Part shown: positions 1-13,300 of the stretch, in pieces | How the letters are laid out: each line of letters starts with the position of its first letter | How positions within the stretch are numbered: position 1 is the first letter of the stretch | DNA from: Parasponia andersonii | Taxonomy: Eukaryota > Streptophyta > Magnoliopsida > Rosales > Cannabaceae | Assembly: GCA_002914805.1 (NCBI GenBank) | Contig: JXTB01000124.1 | Span: 285,010 to 349,009 of the forward strand | DNA length: 64,000 nt | Reading direction: 5' to 3' | Notes under the pieces: generated by a model | Told to the model about the DNA's origin: nothing | Databases searched by the model: none | Seen by the model: only the letters and a program-made list of their open reading frames with translations | Translations under genes and position numbers: made by a program

Positions 1-1382
1 TTTTTTTTTTTAATTTGTTTGTCTACCATTTTTTTTCATCTATTTGGTTTTATTTTTACGTGTTTGATTTTATTTTCATGTGTGGTGTTTTGATAAAATA
101 ACTATATTTGAAAGAAATGGGCTTTGACTAGGCAAAAAAGGCCCCAAAGTAATGGACTTTAGAAGAAGTTTAAGGCTAGTCTAATACAAACACTTTATAA
201 CAAATTTAACACAATAAGTTCACATGTATATATATCATGTTATATAATACTATATATAATAAATACAAAAAAATTGGCAAAAGTCTTCGTCTCTCGTCAT
301 AGGCCCACATATCCAATCGGACCCATAATTCTATCGGCTCACTTGAACTCATATTTAGTCATTCTATACATAATTTTAAATTAAAATTTAAAAAATTTTA
401 ATTAAATATTTTCATTGATATACTTTTAATATTATTTATTTACTTATTTTTGTTTATTTTTAATTTATTCAAATTTTAAAAGAATATAAATATGATTTAG
501 GCCCATATTTGATATTTTAAAACATAAAAAAATAATAAAATTAGTTCCACATCATAACTCATATTCAGCCCGCATAAACACGGTCCATTTACATTCGCAT
601 AAAATGTAAACTGGATCGTGCCAGACCCCTTAATAAAAATATGAATTTTAGACGAGGCATACTTAAATAAAAAATATGAATTTTAGACGAGGCATACTTA
701 AATACAAAGTTCGTATAGAGGATCCAGCCGAACCTATCTCTATATGAAATGAACCTATCTCTATATGAAATGAAAGAACATAAGAACATGACCAACTGAT
801 AAATCTCAATAGGATTTTAGAATTGAATTAAATTTAAAATATTCGGGTGAAATTGACAAACTAACCAAAATCTGACTACACGTGCCTTCAAAAAGACCGA
901 TGAATATATTTGATAACCAATAACTTGCTGTGCTGTACCAATTTTTCCCACAATTTTCCCCCCTTAAAAAAAAAAAAAAAAACTCAGCAGATCACATTCA
1001 TAACATTATGAGACATACTAAATAACTTATATTTTAACGTTGTTCTTTTTTGAATAGAACATCAACCGAGCTGTCCCCCTTCCTATTCATTTTCCTTAGT
1101 TGTTTGATGTTTATATCTAATGCTTTTTGTTTCTTTTCATTTTATTTTTTTAAATTTTCCCAAAGAAATATTTTCTGTTAGACTGGAATGAAAGAAATTA
1201 ATGAAAATGGACTATTCAAATGAGTTCAAAGTACAAGTAAAACTTTGCCAAAATCTTCGCTAAAAGCAAGTTGGCACGTGAAAAAGGACAAGTCTCTATG
1301 ATACAACATTCTCATGCACGCCACTGGTACAAAACAACTCTTCTCACTTCTTTCTATGGCAATCAGATATAGCAATATGCTA
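1..1382. other. Intergenic, 3' flank of HIPL2-like gene
   Basis: AT-rich sequence without a supportable gene. It holds two small tandem duplications: a 35-bp unit repeated at roughly 636-705 and a perfect 21-bp unit at 730-750 and 751-771. Poly-T and poly-A runs lie at 1-12 and 965-981. The end of the stretch should contain the 3' UTR of the HIPL2-like gene. Confidence 0.6.
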
Positions 1383-2560
1383 CTAGAAAATACCAAGCAA
1401 AAACAACAAGAGAGAAGAAGTTAGCAGCACTAGAATGCTACAGTTTGAGTCACTCAACCCGTTTGCATAAGAACCAGGAGAAGCAGCAGGACCCGGGCTT
1501 GCACCAGAACGAGTCACATTTTCCTTTGAGCAAGTGTACTTGCAACGGCTTGGACGAACTACTCGGTAGACGCCATTGCTGGCTAGAATGAAGACATCCT
1601 TCTTGTTGTCCTCCCCAAATGAGAAAACGTATCCCAAATTCGGGAGTGTGCTTCCTGGGACTGTCCCGCATTGTATAGGACTGTCTGCTGAACAACTGAA
1701 AGGAATTTTGCTGGTGTTGAAGGTCCCACTGTTGTCCGGGTTTTCTTCAGCAGCCCATATGGCGCCTGCATACAAATCTCCATACAAGTACCTGAAAAAT
1801 GGATTGTAAACATTGCCATGGATCAAAACATATGGCAAAGAGGGTGTTGTACGTTAAATTTCAGGAAAAAAATCATTGTACGAAAGCCATTAGTGCAAAC
1901 ATGTTTTCTTTTTCTCTACTTGGGAAGTAATGATTTGGTTTGAATCTTCACTGGTCAATAATCATAATCAGTAGATTACAAACAGTCTTGTCAAATGTAT
2001 GCATCTTCAACATTTCATTTTGTGCATAGAAAACTAATACCAGTCTCATTAGTTTTTGAAACCACATAGAAGAAAGTAGCAATTTACCTTCCATACATGC
2101 ACGGATCGGCCGTAGACCGATAGACATAGCCGCCTGTAATTGATGCTGACCCTTCGTTTTTGTTTGTTTCAGAATGGTTGTATCCCATTATTGGGAAAAT
2201 AGGGTCAATGGATGTTACAGAGGTATTTCCACCAGGGGCTCGTGGAGGATTGTAAGGGTAAGGACCCTCAAAAAGACGCCAGCCGTAGTTTCCACCCTTT
2301 GTAATGATATCCACTTCTTCATATGTATCCTATTGATGATAATAATTGAAATAGTGTCAGAACATTTCATTTAGGTGGAACTGGTATTTTCAAACTGACA
2401 CAACAGTTTCTGTCACACACTACAAAGATTAAGGCAATTATATGTTGCAAGTAAACTCAATTTGTGATGAAAGCTTACCATGTAACTTTGTAACATTAGA
2501 CATTTTCTTTTCAGTTCTTCTCAAGTCATATTAATTTTTCTTTTTCTTTGAAGAAAGGAA

Positions 2561-2597
<37 letters not shown>

Positions 2598-5327
2598 TTA
2601 TATTTGTACTTCGCATAATGTTGTATTACAGTTTCAAAATTACCAACAGAAGTAATACGTAAAAGTCTTTTGGGGGTACGGGTGTTCAGAATAGAATAGA
2701 GTGAACATGAGTTTTGGATAGACGGAGTTTATCTACCTTACCTTGATTTTGAAAGGTTCAACCCCTTTTACATGTAAGCAAATAATGCCCCTAACAGATG
2801 ATAAATTTCTTGTTCAAGAAACTTTTTTGTGAATTGCTGATGATTATGTTTAACCAATGGACATGACAAGACAAAGCGTCTAATTGAAGAAGAATGAACA
2901 TTTCTTTGCTTATCTTGAGACTTCATTTCAAGGAAGGTAATACCGGAACAGAAATTTTGAAGGTCTTTGCTAACTTCTCATACTGATTGCTTATTACTTC
3001 ACAAGAGGAAATCTTCAACAATCAGAAGAAAATTATATTACTTCTAACCTGTCCAACATCTGCACATATGAAGTAGGAAGGCCTTTCTGAATCAAAACTG
3101 CAGCGCCAAGGGTTTCTTAATCCTAGAGCCCAAATTTCAGGCTGTAAATCTTTATCTTCACTGAAGGGGTTATCCTTAGGGGCAGAGTAATTTCCCCATA
3201 AACCAAGTTTATCAATATCTGCAGCACCTGACAAAGCAAAAAAAGAAAAAAGAAAAGACAGTCACTCACACGAGAAAAGACTAGCAGCAACTTGTGCAAG
3301 TAAATCAGCTTCTTATCATGATGTTAATCACTGGTTTTCTTCTTTTTCGATTAACTGAAATCGAAAATGAGTTATATACATGAATAATCTGTTGCTCCCA
3401 CTCACTTGGTATGTTATCAACATCCAGCCTCATGATCTTTCCAAGCAAGGACTTCTTGTTTTGAGCAAAATTGTAAGGATCACCAACACCCCCACCATCT
3501 CCCATTATGAAGTACAAATACCCATCTGTTGGCCCAAAGAGTATTTGACCTCCATGATGTGATGTAAATGGAAGGCCCATGGTAAATATCCTTCTCACTT
3601 CTACTGGTTTGGCTCTGGTTGCCTGGAAAATGACATAAGATTTAGTTGATATTGTTTTTGACATAATGAAGCAACTGAACATTTCATGAACATATAAAAA
3701 GCTATACCAAGGAAGGCTGGGACGCAGTGCCATTTGCTGTATACTCTGCTACAACAGTCTGATACTGGCATGGCTGAGCACCATTATCAGAACCTATCTT
3801 TGAAGGATCACAATTAACATCTGAATTACATGAACATCTTCCTGTACATCCTGGCCACTTAACCTTATCACAGTTGAATGAGGCAAAGAATCGACCATTC
3901 TGCGCGAAGTTCGGATGAAATGCCATACCCATCATTCCAAATTCTATATCGAAATGAACTTCGTCAGTTAGATCTGCAAAAGGACTCGATTCATCAAACC
4001 CCAATGTTCCTCCTGATCCATCTTCCGGAATGCTTGCCAACCAAATCTTCCCTTGTTGATTAGAGAAGAATGCCCGGTTGGAACCATCAGGATGAGCAAC
4101 CATATTGAGATAAGATCCATTGCCAATTTTCTCAAGGCACAAGCCACTTGGGGGTTTAGGGGTTCCAGAAGTATTTAAAGTAATAGGTTCACCATCAAAA
4201 CACACTGATTCATCAGAAGAAGGTCCACCAAAAGCACTGCAGAAATCAGCTTTTGATTGCCAGACATCAGTCAATTTTGTAAGGTTGGATTTAACTGGTA
4301 ATCCAGATTGAACTTGTAATGGAGGGGCAAAAGGGGAGTTCAATATGGACACATTTTGACATGTGTCCCACAAGTTGGAGCAAAAATTATTCCCTGCTTG
4401 GCTAGACTGGGAAGAATTTGCTACAACAGTGGAGTTGCATAGCACAGGAACTGGCCTGGTTTGAGAATTAACCACATACAGCTCACCCGAAAAGGGATCA
4501 CATTTCTGTGAAACAAAAAAATGTAAAGAAATAAACAAACGGTAAAAGTTCAACAAATTGAATTCAATATTGATACATAAAGCAAAAGGGAAGAGAAGGT
4601 GTCTAAGGGGAGATAGGGGTTCCTTAGCATAGTTCATGATACCGTTAAGCGGTTCCATCAATAGCAAAAGTTACAAATGAGACAGTAAACATAAAAGGGA
4701 ATCTATTATTTGGTCATGTAATTCTGTGTCTAGAAAAGATAATAAATTGGCTTTCCATGAATCTCATCTGGGAGAGACACAAGGAAGCCAGATTAATATC
4801 AGAGATTTTTCATACAATATACGTTTCTTAACTCAAGCTACTAGGAACAACAAACTAGAATTTGTTTGAGGCTTAGCTTTTTAAGCTTCCACAACAAAGT
4901 AATAAAATATAAAAAGACAAGGGGTAGCAAGAAACTCACCGAACAAAGTACTGATTTCACAAGAGAAGCACAGCCAGGATCAGAGATATTCATTGCTTGA
5001 AATTGCTTCTGTAATTGGAGATCTTCTCTGGAGTTGCAGCATGAGGTCCCATTATAAGGACAAAATTCCAGTGTTGCATTCAATGTAGAGGGTGCCCCTA
5101 CACCAAAGTTAGACCACGAATGTTTGCTATACATAACAATAGGAATATAAAATTGAACACCTTACGGTAAACTTCATAACAACAAATTTAAGTTATAAAA
5201 GAAAAAAAACTAAGCAATAAAAGAAAAACTCACTTGAATTAATGCAAAGGGGAAGTGAAAAGGAAAGATTAAACAGCAGCAGCAGCAAGAAAGAGAGCAG
5301 CCCAACAGTGGCAATAGTGCTTCCCAT
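1383..5327 (-). CDS. HIPL2: HIPL2-like protein (hedgehog-interacting-protein-like, glucose/sorbosone dehydrogenase family)
   Basis: Seven exons read from splice sites: 5327-5234, 5097-4940, 4505-3708, 3622-3406, 3227-3049, 2329-2088 and 1791-1383. All junctions are GT-AG and in phase, giving about 698 residues, close to the roughly 695 usual for plant HIPL proteins. Residues 1-27 form a leucine-rich signal peptide ([18 protein letters not shown]). A cysteine-rich folate-receptor-like segment follows (about 35-95, [12 protein letters not shown] and CDPF). The PQQ-type glucose/sorbosone dehydrogenase domain then begins ([16 protein letters not shown]), with HHGGQ at about 372-376, MGDGGG at about 390-395 and GLRNPWR at about 458-464. 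The C-terminus ends in a hydrophobic tail ([16 protein letters not shown]) after a Ser/Pro/Gly-rich stretch, as expected for a GPI anchor. A secreted or membrane-anchored oxidoreductase is inferred; the substrate is not known. HIPL2 rather than HIPL1 is suggested by the ELF5 neighbour. Confidence 0.92.
2562..2598. repeat. (AT)n(AC)n microsatellite in HIPL2 intron
   Basis: An alternating AT run followed by an AC run within the 719-bp intron between exons 5 and 6. Confidence 0.9.
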
Positions 5328-8060
5328 GATACCCAGAATCTGGAGAGAGATAAGAGTCTTCTGCTAGAACATTCCCTATTCCCTTCTCTTAACCTACTTG
5401 AGGAGAGAGAGTCCAAGGAAAGAGAGGACTATCTACAAAGAAAAACCTTCCTCGGATTTGAACATTATGCTTGTTTCAACTGCTCTTCTGTTTCAGTATT
5501 GGTCCCCACTATTTGGCTCCCTTGGCACGTTCTCAATAACTTCAAAACAATTTTCCTTTCATTTTTCTATTTCCTCTTCCAGAAGGAGATCATTGTCAAA
5601 TCTCTTTCTATCTTTTTCACCTATTTACCAGTACCCCACTTGAAATCTTCAAACGATAGTTATGGCTCTTTCTTCTGACTTTAGCTCCCAAAAACATATG
5701 GCTCTTTCTTCTGACTTTAGCTTCCAAAAAAATATATGCTTTAAATGGTTTCCCTTTCTCCCTCTCACTCTCACACTCACAAAGTCACAACCCTTTTCAA
5801 CTTATGAAACTAAGGCTAAAAATAAACTCAAGAAATGAAGACTTGAACACCTATTTGCAACTAACACATGGTTGACTTTGCTGAATTTATTTATAAAAGC
5901 AATTGATGTGGTTGAGAAGAAGCCCAGCTCCCTTGCCTTGAATACCAACTTGTATAGATCTTGGTTGCTTCAAAGTGCCTTCATTTATGGCCTCTGTGGG
6001 TTGGATTCAGTGTGTTCAAACCAGCAAGAAAGTCCAAAAGCAATGTGAAAATCCATCACCATATTCAAATGTAAAAGGACCAGTGGAAAAGTTCCATTTG
6101 CATTTACCAAAGAAATTTATTCAAAAAATGTAAAAAAAAAAAAAAGGTGTTTAATGGCAATGACATCAATTACAGAAGAAACAAACAAAGATATGATGTG
6201 TTCGATTGGATAGTTGAATCTTTTTTTTTTCCCCATTGAGAAAAGTATCTTTTAAAATAAACAATCAAAACAATGTCTGCTCATGTAGATCTTCTGGATA
6301 AATATAAAAAGGTCATGTCCACATGCTTATCATCTATGATAATGTTTTTTTTATCATATAATGATAAAATAATAAGTGGGTCAAGTCTACTCACATTATT
6401 TTACTTGAAAAAAGTAGCTGTAATTTGGTGACCATGTAGGACAGAAAATGAACATAGCATCTTCTTGGTTTGATACGTTTTCCAAAACCTTTGCTTTCCG
6501 AAAATGTATGTCCTTTTTTTTTTATTTTTTTTTTTATGATCAGCTCAGAAATGAGAAAAAATTATTATGTGATTAGTAGTCAGTAGGAAATGTAAACCTG
6601 CTAAGAGGTGATTGGGATTTTGGCATTTTGCCCCTTGAAAAGTGGTACCCAATAGAGACCTTAGAACGGCTTTCCCTTGTCTTGTGCCGACTGCTTGTTG
6701 AACTGTTTGCAGAAGGAAGTAAATCCTGGGACCTCACTATCTAATGTATTTCAACAGAATTCAGCAGCCACCAAAAAAAAAAAAAAAAGAAAAAAGAAAA
6801 AAGGGGTTAATCTCTACTTAGATTCTATTTTGAAACATATAGTGATTTTTTTGACATATTATCAAACTATTGCCATTATTTGTAGGGCAGCGCCACATTG
6901 GAGAGGGGCAATTGCCTCCCCGAGTTTTATTTTTATTTTTTATTTTTTTGTAAATAACATCTAAATTTTTTCTGACATTAATATTTACCTCCTCTGACTT
7001 TATATCTTTGTCCTTAAAGTATAACTTCAAATTTTGTGTTAGGTCTTTCTTACAATTATATTACAATTGATTTTTGTCCCTTCTGAATTGAATTTTTGGC
7101 TTCTGATTATTTGGTGACTAAGTTAACAAACCCAGTTGGGACTTTTGTTTCACAAAAAGGGAAAAAAAAAATGAAAAGAAAGGAATTAGGATAATTGGAG
7201 GAAAAGAAGGTATAACTATTGCATTGTGGTGATATAGGTAAGAAATATAAAGGCTTCCAAAATGCACATAGATGCATATGTCAAATGTCAGCTTACTGAG
7301 AATTGCATCTTTTCCCCTAAGAAGTAATCTTATTAATGTGAGAGTAACTAACTCTTGAAACAAAAAGCAATTGGGAAACTACCCCTTTGACACGCTCTCA
7401 ACATAATTCTGTTTAGCTTCTCCTGAATGCGTCATGAAAATTTGCTTGCACGTTATAATGAAATGACCAAAGACCACAAAGGTGGTTTGTAGAACAATCA
7501 TCAGCTGCTACTAATCCTAATCCCATGTCTCTTAACTAATATTTGACCAAGTCTTTTTAGCTGACGTGCTCTTTATATTCATGTGACTGAAACAAATTGA
7601 ACGATTGGTTTGCCACTAACTACGATTGTTCAACACCTTTAAGATCTTCTTTTTCGTTTAGTACAACATTTAACACTTGTAATATTGCAGTTGACCAAAT
7701 AAGTGTTGCTTTATTGTTATTATTCTTATTAATATTATTGTTGTTAGTATTATTATTATTATTATTATCATTATTGTAATTATTAGTAATGAAGTTAGTG
7801 GATGGAGTGAAATAGTACTAGAGCTCTGGAAGGCATAGACCTTGAACATGTCTTTCTTTTGCTTGTTCAAGTCAATGACAAAAGTCAAGTTATTGGTCAC
7901 GTAAAAATTCAGACGTGCACAATATTCACTCTATAATTAGTCCCTAAGATAAAATCCACCGTAGAAAAGAAGGGAAAAGCTAAGAAAATCAACATATTTG
8001 CCTCCTTTAAACAATTTCTTGTGACATTGGAAGAAGAATAATGATCTTTTATGTCTCGTA
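5328..8060. other. Intergenic, 5' flank of HIPL2-like gene
   Basis: The leader and promoter of the HIPL2-like gene should lie from 5328 upward. A 36-bp tandem duplication (unit beginning tatggctctttcttctgac) sits at about 5661-5732. Poly-A runs lie near 6130 and 6772-6805, and a TTA/ATT microsatellite at about 7710-7790. A GC-rich palindromic motif (ggggcaattgcc) at 6894-6905 resembles the ends of some plant DNA transposons. I see no gene. Confidence 0.55.
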
Positions 8061-8077
8061 TGGGACATTTTTTTTAC

Positions 8078-8560
8078 TTGAGAGAGCATCTGCTTGGTTT
8101 TGCAACTCTGTTAACACCAGGGCTTGCCAATAGATAAACATCTTTCTTGTTTTCTGCTCCCCAAGAGAAGACATATCACAGATCATGAAGAGGACCATTT
8201 GCAGGTGGAGGCTCGCTGCCGTGAACCGGAAAATCGTGAGCATAACGAATAGGGACACTGGCAGTGGAAGTTTTTACTGTCTTCTGGGGTTTATGTACAA
8301 ACCCAGATAGCTCCAGCATACAAATCAGTGAACAAGTACCTTAAAAACAGTCATCTTCATAGCAGAAAAAGAAGCAAATTTCTATATGGGTGACAATAAA
8401 ATTGTAACTTGGTTAAAGGTAAACTGAGAATTTAGATTGAGTGTTGCCAACCATATTTTACCCTGCTGGTTAGAAAAGAAGGCTCTCTGGGAGCCATAAG
8501 GATGAGGAAACATGTTGAGATAAGCCCCTTTTCCAATCTTCTCAAGGGACAGGACTTTAG
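8078..8560 (-). pseudogene. Decayed HIPL paralogue fragment
   Basis: Two pieces align by eye with the intact HIPL2-like protein upstream. Positions about 8556-8446 encode a stretch like exon 3, including LEKIGKGAYLNM and [16 protein letters not shown]. Positions about 8342-8078 match exon 7: [12 protein letters not shown], then YVFSWGAENKKDVYLLAS. Order and strand agree with the parent. Exons 4-6, which carry the HHGG and GLRNPWR motifs, are missing; only about 100 bp separates the pieces. In-frame stops occur after the GAIW segment and just before YVFSW. It lies downstream of ELF5 and upstream of HIPL2 on the same strand, which suggests an old tandem duplication. It cannot encode a working enzyme. 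Confidence 0.8.
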
Positions 8561-9115
8561 GGGTTGAAGAGCTTCTACTTTGTCAAATGGAAGACAAATA
8601 ATAATTGGTATTGAAAATAGGAAGGGAAAACTAAGACCATTAATCATTTCATGTGCATTTAGAGAAAATGAGAACTGGGTACTCTTGAAGATACATTAAT
8701 AGTAACTCTTCTGCGTCTAAATGATAAAATAAGAAAAATATATAGTCAGTTCAGTTGGAGTTCGTTTCCTTGCCTTTTTTTCACACAGATTACAGTGTAG
8801 TGTAGTCTAGTTCTATTTAAAACGTCTCTCTTGGTTCATAGAAGTTCTCTAACATAGTATTGAAGTAAGCAAGAGAGCAAGAATTGTATACATGAACAAT
8901 ATTAAATTGTACATGCAGCCATATCAAGTAGATTTCAATTGCATTTTGGAGATAGAAGATACTTTTGGAAGGACAGCAAATTAGATCTTTCTCAGCAGAG
9001 ACTACTTGAAGCTGTTGTCTGCTTTTCCACAACACCGGTCCATTTTCCTTCTGATCTGCATGTGCAGTTGAGTGAGGAATTCTGTAACGGGATTCTACCA
9101 CTTTTATAAATCTCA

Positions 9116-9422
9116 TTTTGACATTTTATTCAATTTGTATCTTCTGATTTAATTATTATTAACATTGATCCTTAAATTTAAAATTTGTTATAAATTTATA
9201 CCCGAGACTAATTTAGAACAGTAATTTATCATGATATTAAATAAACTTATTCTCAGATAAATTTTTATATAATTTATTTTTAAATTTTTAAATGACATTT
9301 TGGTAAATTAATTGTTCTAAATTAGTATAAGAGTATAAATTTGTAACAGATTACAAATCTAAAAATTAATGTTGATAATAACCAAAACAAAAAAAAAATA
9401 CAAATTAAACAAAATGTCAAAA
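9116..9422. mobile_element. Foldback MITE-like element with long terminal inverted repeats
   Basis: The left arm begins ttttgacattttattcaat and the right arm, read in reverse complement, begins ttttgacattttgtttaat. The arms stay recognisably complementary for roughly 120-130 bp each, sharing blocks such as aatttgtat, aaatttatac and actaatttagaaca. Total length is about 307 bp with no coding capacity. This is the architecture of a non-autonomous foldback DNA transposon. No clear target duplication was found and the superfamily is unassigned. Confidence 0.75.
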
Positions 9423-9505
9423 TACAAAATATTAAAATGACTTTATCCCTCGTATAATTCATCTAATAATTCCTCTAGCACCAAATTCCCGATATTGTCA
9501 ATATT

Positions 9506-9683
9506 AAAATATTAGAATGATGAGTTGTCAAAGTTGATAACTTTGTACATTTTGAAGGTCACATATCAAAATGTGATCAGAACGAAACTAGTTCAAAATA
9601 TTAGAATGATGAGTTGTCAAAGTTGATAACTTTGTACATTTTGAAGGTCACATATCAAAATGTGATCAGAACGAAACTAGTTC
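9506..9683. repeat. Perfect or near-perfect 89-bp tandem duplication
   Basis: Two adjacent copies of an 89-bp unit (9506-9594 and 9595-9683) that includes gatgagttgtcaaagttgat and ends in aacgaaactagttc. I saw no differences between the copies, so the duplication is probably recent. Confidence 0.95.
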
Positions 9684-10381
9684 TTTTTGTGACGAGGGAC
9701 TAACTTGTTTAGACTAACACAGCGTGTCCACAAACCCCCATTCTTGGAAGCAGCACAGGACTTCAAATTCAAGTGGAAATACAGTTTTAAAGTGGTCTCA
9801 TGCCTATAAAATTGCGCTGAAGATCATTTCACCCGATAACATGTCAACATCATTGGCTAGTTTCCATTTGTGAACAGCCTACAAATTCTTGTTTATTTAG
9901 TCGGCTGAGCCAAAACAATAGCGGTATAGGAAGTGGAGAAGAACCATCCCTGGCAGAGTACAAGATTGTAATTACATCTTTAGCATGGCAAAATGAGCAT
10001 AAATGAGCAAAAAGAATACATAAACCAGAGATTAATTCCAGTAAAGATTACCGAAGAAACAAGAGAAAAGACAAGTACAATTTCATAAATAACTTCCAAT
10101 GTTGTACATCTCCAGCTTTGCTGACTTATCCATTGGAGAGCAAGAGCAATAGCCTAGGTTACACTTATGTCATGATTCATGAATTGAGTTAGTTTAAAAT
10201 TTTGGCATTGTGAACTGGACACTAGAACAAGGCAAGTTTCTAAATACCACAGCCAGATAAACTGCAATATTGGACGACCATAAATATCTTTGGTCAATCC
10301 CCTCGTCCACTTCAAAGAATGAACACCTTTTCTTTCCTTTAAGTTGAATGACCCCTCCCTCTTTCCTAGTGCCTCGAATAT
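9684..10381. other. Intergenic, 3' flank of ELF5-like gene
   Basis: No recognisable coding sequence. Part of this stretch should be the 3' UTR of the ELF5-like gene, whose stop codon is at 10382-10384. Confidence 0.6.
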
Positions 10382-13300
10382 CTATTTTTCAAGTGCACCA
10401 AGCGCCTTCATGTCCTCCAAGAAAGCCATATATGAGTCATCAATGCTCTGCGGCTTTGGAGCTGATGATGAATTAGTTGCCTCCATCTTCACAATGGGAG
10501 CTACTGGTTTTGAGGCTGCCACTGAGGTTGAAAGTGATGGTTTAGGTTTTGCTTTTGGGGCATTCATCTCTCTTCTTACACGAACAGATGCAGGAACCTG
10601 AATCCCAATCCAGAAAGCAACTTTTTAGGTCACAAAAAGGGCACACTTCTCATCAGAGTTCAAAATGAAATGTACCAATATAGCTGCATGAATAGGATAT
10701 AAAAGCATATGAAGTAAAGCTTACAAGGTTTCATTACAACACTAACACCACTAATTCACCATCATTGTTGCCGTGTCAACTAATTGCATATTATACTCCT
10801 TTATGACCACAAAAATGCAATTTCAAGTAACAGCTACCAGCTAGAGTCATAAATGGAATATGCAAACAGTAACAAAAGAAAGAACTCACCATGGATGTAA
10901 GTTCTGGTGTGTGCTGAGCTAGTGGTCTCTTAACAACAGTAGGTGCTGCAGACTTGACATATGATGGCTTCTGGGGTGCAAGAGGCCTGTTTAAGGTGTG
11001 ATCATCATCCTGAAAGGTAGGAGGAGGACCTGGTGGAAGTGGCGGCCTCATAATTGGAGGACCAGGAGGAGGACCATATGGCGGCCTGCTGATTAGAGGG
11101 ACCATCATACCAGGGGGAGTTGGCCGGTTTATAAGTCCAGGGGCAGCCAATGGAGGTCTCATATCTGGGGGAGGTGGCGGTGGAGGAAAACGTGATATTC
11201 CAGGGGGTAATACATCAGGCTGTAAAGTTGGGATCAGGGCAGTTCCAGGCAATGGAGGCTGTTGCCTAGGTGGAGGTGGGGGTGGAATTTTTGCAAGATC
11301 CTTGGTCAGTGAAGGATTATTGCTTTCAGCATCAGATGCCAGACCTTCGGAAAGATTACTCGCTGACTTGGGAGGCATCCCAGGTGGAGGAGGAGGAGGA
11401 GGAGGAGGAAGAACATTAGGCACCTAGGGGAAGAAGAGAGAGATAGACAGAAAGAGAGAGGAGTGTCAATTTCAAAGTTTCTTTAAATTTAACACTGGTA
11501 ATCACAATAGGGTGAGTGAGGAAAAGCCTACCTGCATAAACTCCTTTGAGGTACGTTCATCAGACAGCACAGTTTGATTTCTCTCCCTTTCAATCCCAGC
11601 AGTACCAGGCGGAGGAGGCTGGGTAGACTGTTGAAGGGGCGGAGGAGGGGGAAGTGGAGGGCGACTAGCATTTTGTTCCTTGGGTGGGGGTCCGGGAGGT
11701 GGAGGTGGCAAAGGTAGTGGAGGCAATGACATGTTTGTTGCTGCAGGCATTGGCGGCAATGGAGGTGGAGGAGGCAAAGGCAAAGACTCAGGCAGAACAG
11801 AGCCACCACCAGATCCATTGTTAGCAGTATCTNGGCAGAGCACCTTCATCTAAGTCTGTTTGTGATGATGATGCAGCACCACTGGTTGAAGCATCAGATA
11901 AAGGAATTCTAGGTCCTGAATTTTACATTCAATAGAAGAATGTGAGGGTGAAGGAGAGAGATCAACAAACCAAATTCAGAGAGTTATATTTAAGCCAGGC
12001 AAGATAAACAAATAAACAACATACCTATTGATGATTTATACATAGGAGGTTTTCCAGGTGGAGGGGCCCCAGTAGGATTAAGGGTGGGGTGGTAGTAAAC
12101 AGAATCCTGCAGCAAAAGAAAAAAGGGGGCTCATAAATGAGAAAGGAGAGAGTGTAAATAACCTCTTCGAAAAATTATGTGTATCTCACTTCAGGCTTAG
12201 GGTGCTTGACTCTCTCTTCCTCTTCTGCAGTTGTTCGTCTTCGAGGAGGTCCCAAATGACTGAGCAGAGAATAAGCTAAAGTTAGAAACTCAAAATAAAC
12301 AGAAACTGTATACAAACTGTTCAATTCTGGCACAAAAATATATGAGGAAGACAGAATTTTCACACCTGAACATCACTGGGGTCTCACCCTTCTCCTTCAT
12401 TTTCTCTTCATATTCCTATCTCAAAAGAACAAATAAGACTAATTATCACATAGAAATAATTAATCCTGTGAGCTCTGGAAGAAAAATGTTAAAGCCATTG
12501 TATTGGTAAAATCACGATCCAGATTTTTTTTAATTTTTTTTTTCTTTCTAGAAAAAAAAAAAGAAAAAAGAAAAAGCCTCAACATCCAGAATTATAAACC
12601 TACATCCCCTCAAAAAGAAAGAAAAAAAAATAAAATTATAGACATACATAAAATATAAAAGACACTTGTTACTATGCTTTGAAAGGCTAGAAAAGAAGAC
12701 CACTTCTGATGTAAAACTTGAAACCAAGAACTAAAACTGCAAGCCACCAATAGAACACCTGAACCACAGTCTAGAAAATACTCTTCAGTTCAGCAGATTA
12801 ATTAAGAAGTTCTTTGAGCTTCACTGCTATCTGAAGAACAATGCATTTGTTTACCATCCCTTTTTTCTCAGTAAAAGCATAAGATAAGTGATAAAATAAC
12901 ATGAAAACTGAACAGGCACAGAAAAGATTAAAAAAATAACGTTCTATATGCTCATACCTTCCTCTTTTTTATAACAAGGTTCAGTGTGTCCTCTAGCTGT
13001 CTCTTCTTGTGTTTCCTTGCTTTGTCCAGAGCACCATCAGCCTCTGCACCAATCAAATAATGCATACACATACGAATATGAAAAGCTACAAAACTAAGCG
13101 ACATATTAACTTAGAAGCAAGCAATTTGGATACGTGAACTTGCAGAAATTGCAGAGAAAAATTAAAGGAAATGGCTACATTTATAAAGATCTTTATAAAT
13201 ACAACAAATTGCTCCTCTTCTTTCATGTTTCATTATAGATAACTCATATTGTTCCATAAATCCAAGGATCATTTCTACATGTAACATGAGACAGTAAGAA

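Noticed and set aside
8817..9116. A 99-codon open stretch on the minus strand beside the HIPL relic
   Set aside because: No recognisable domain, no match by eye to HIPL, and its start lies at the MITE edge; most likely chance.
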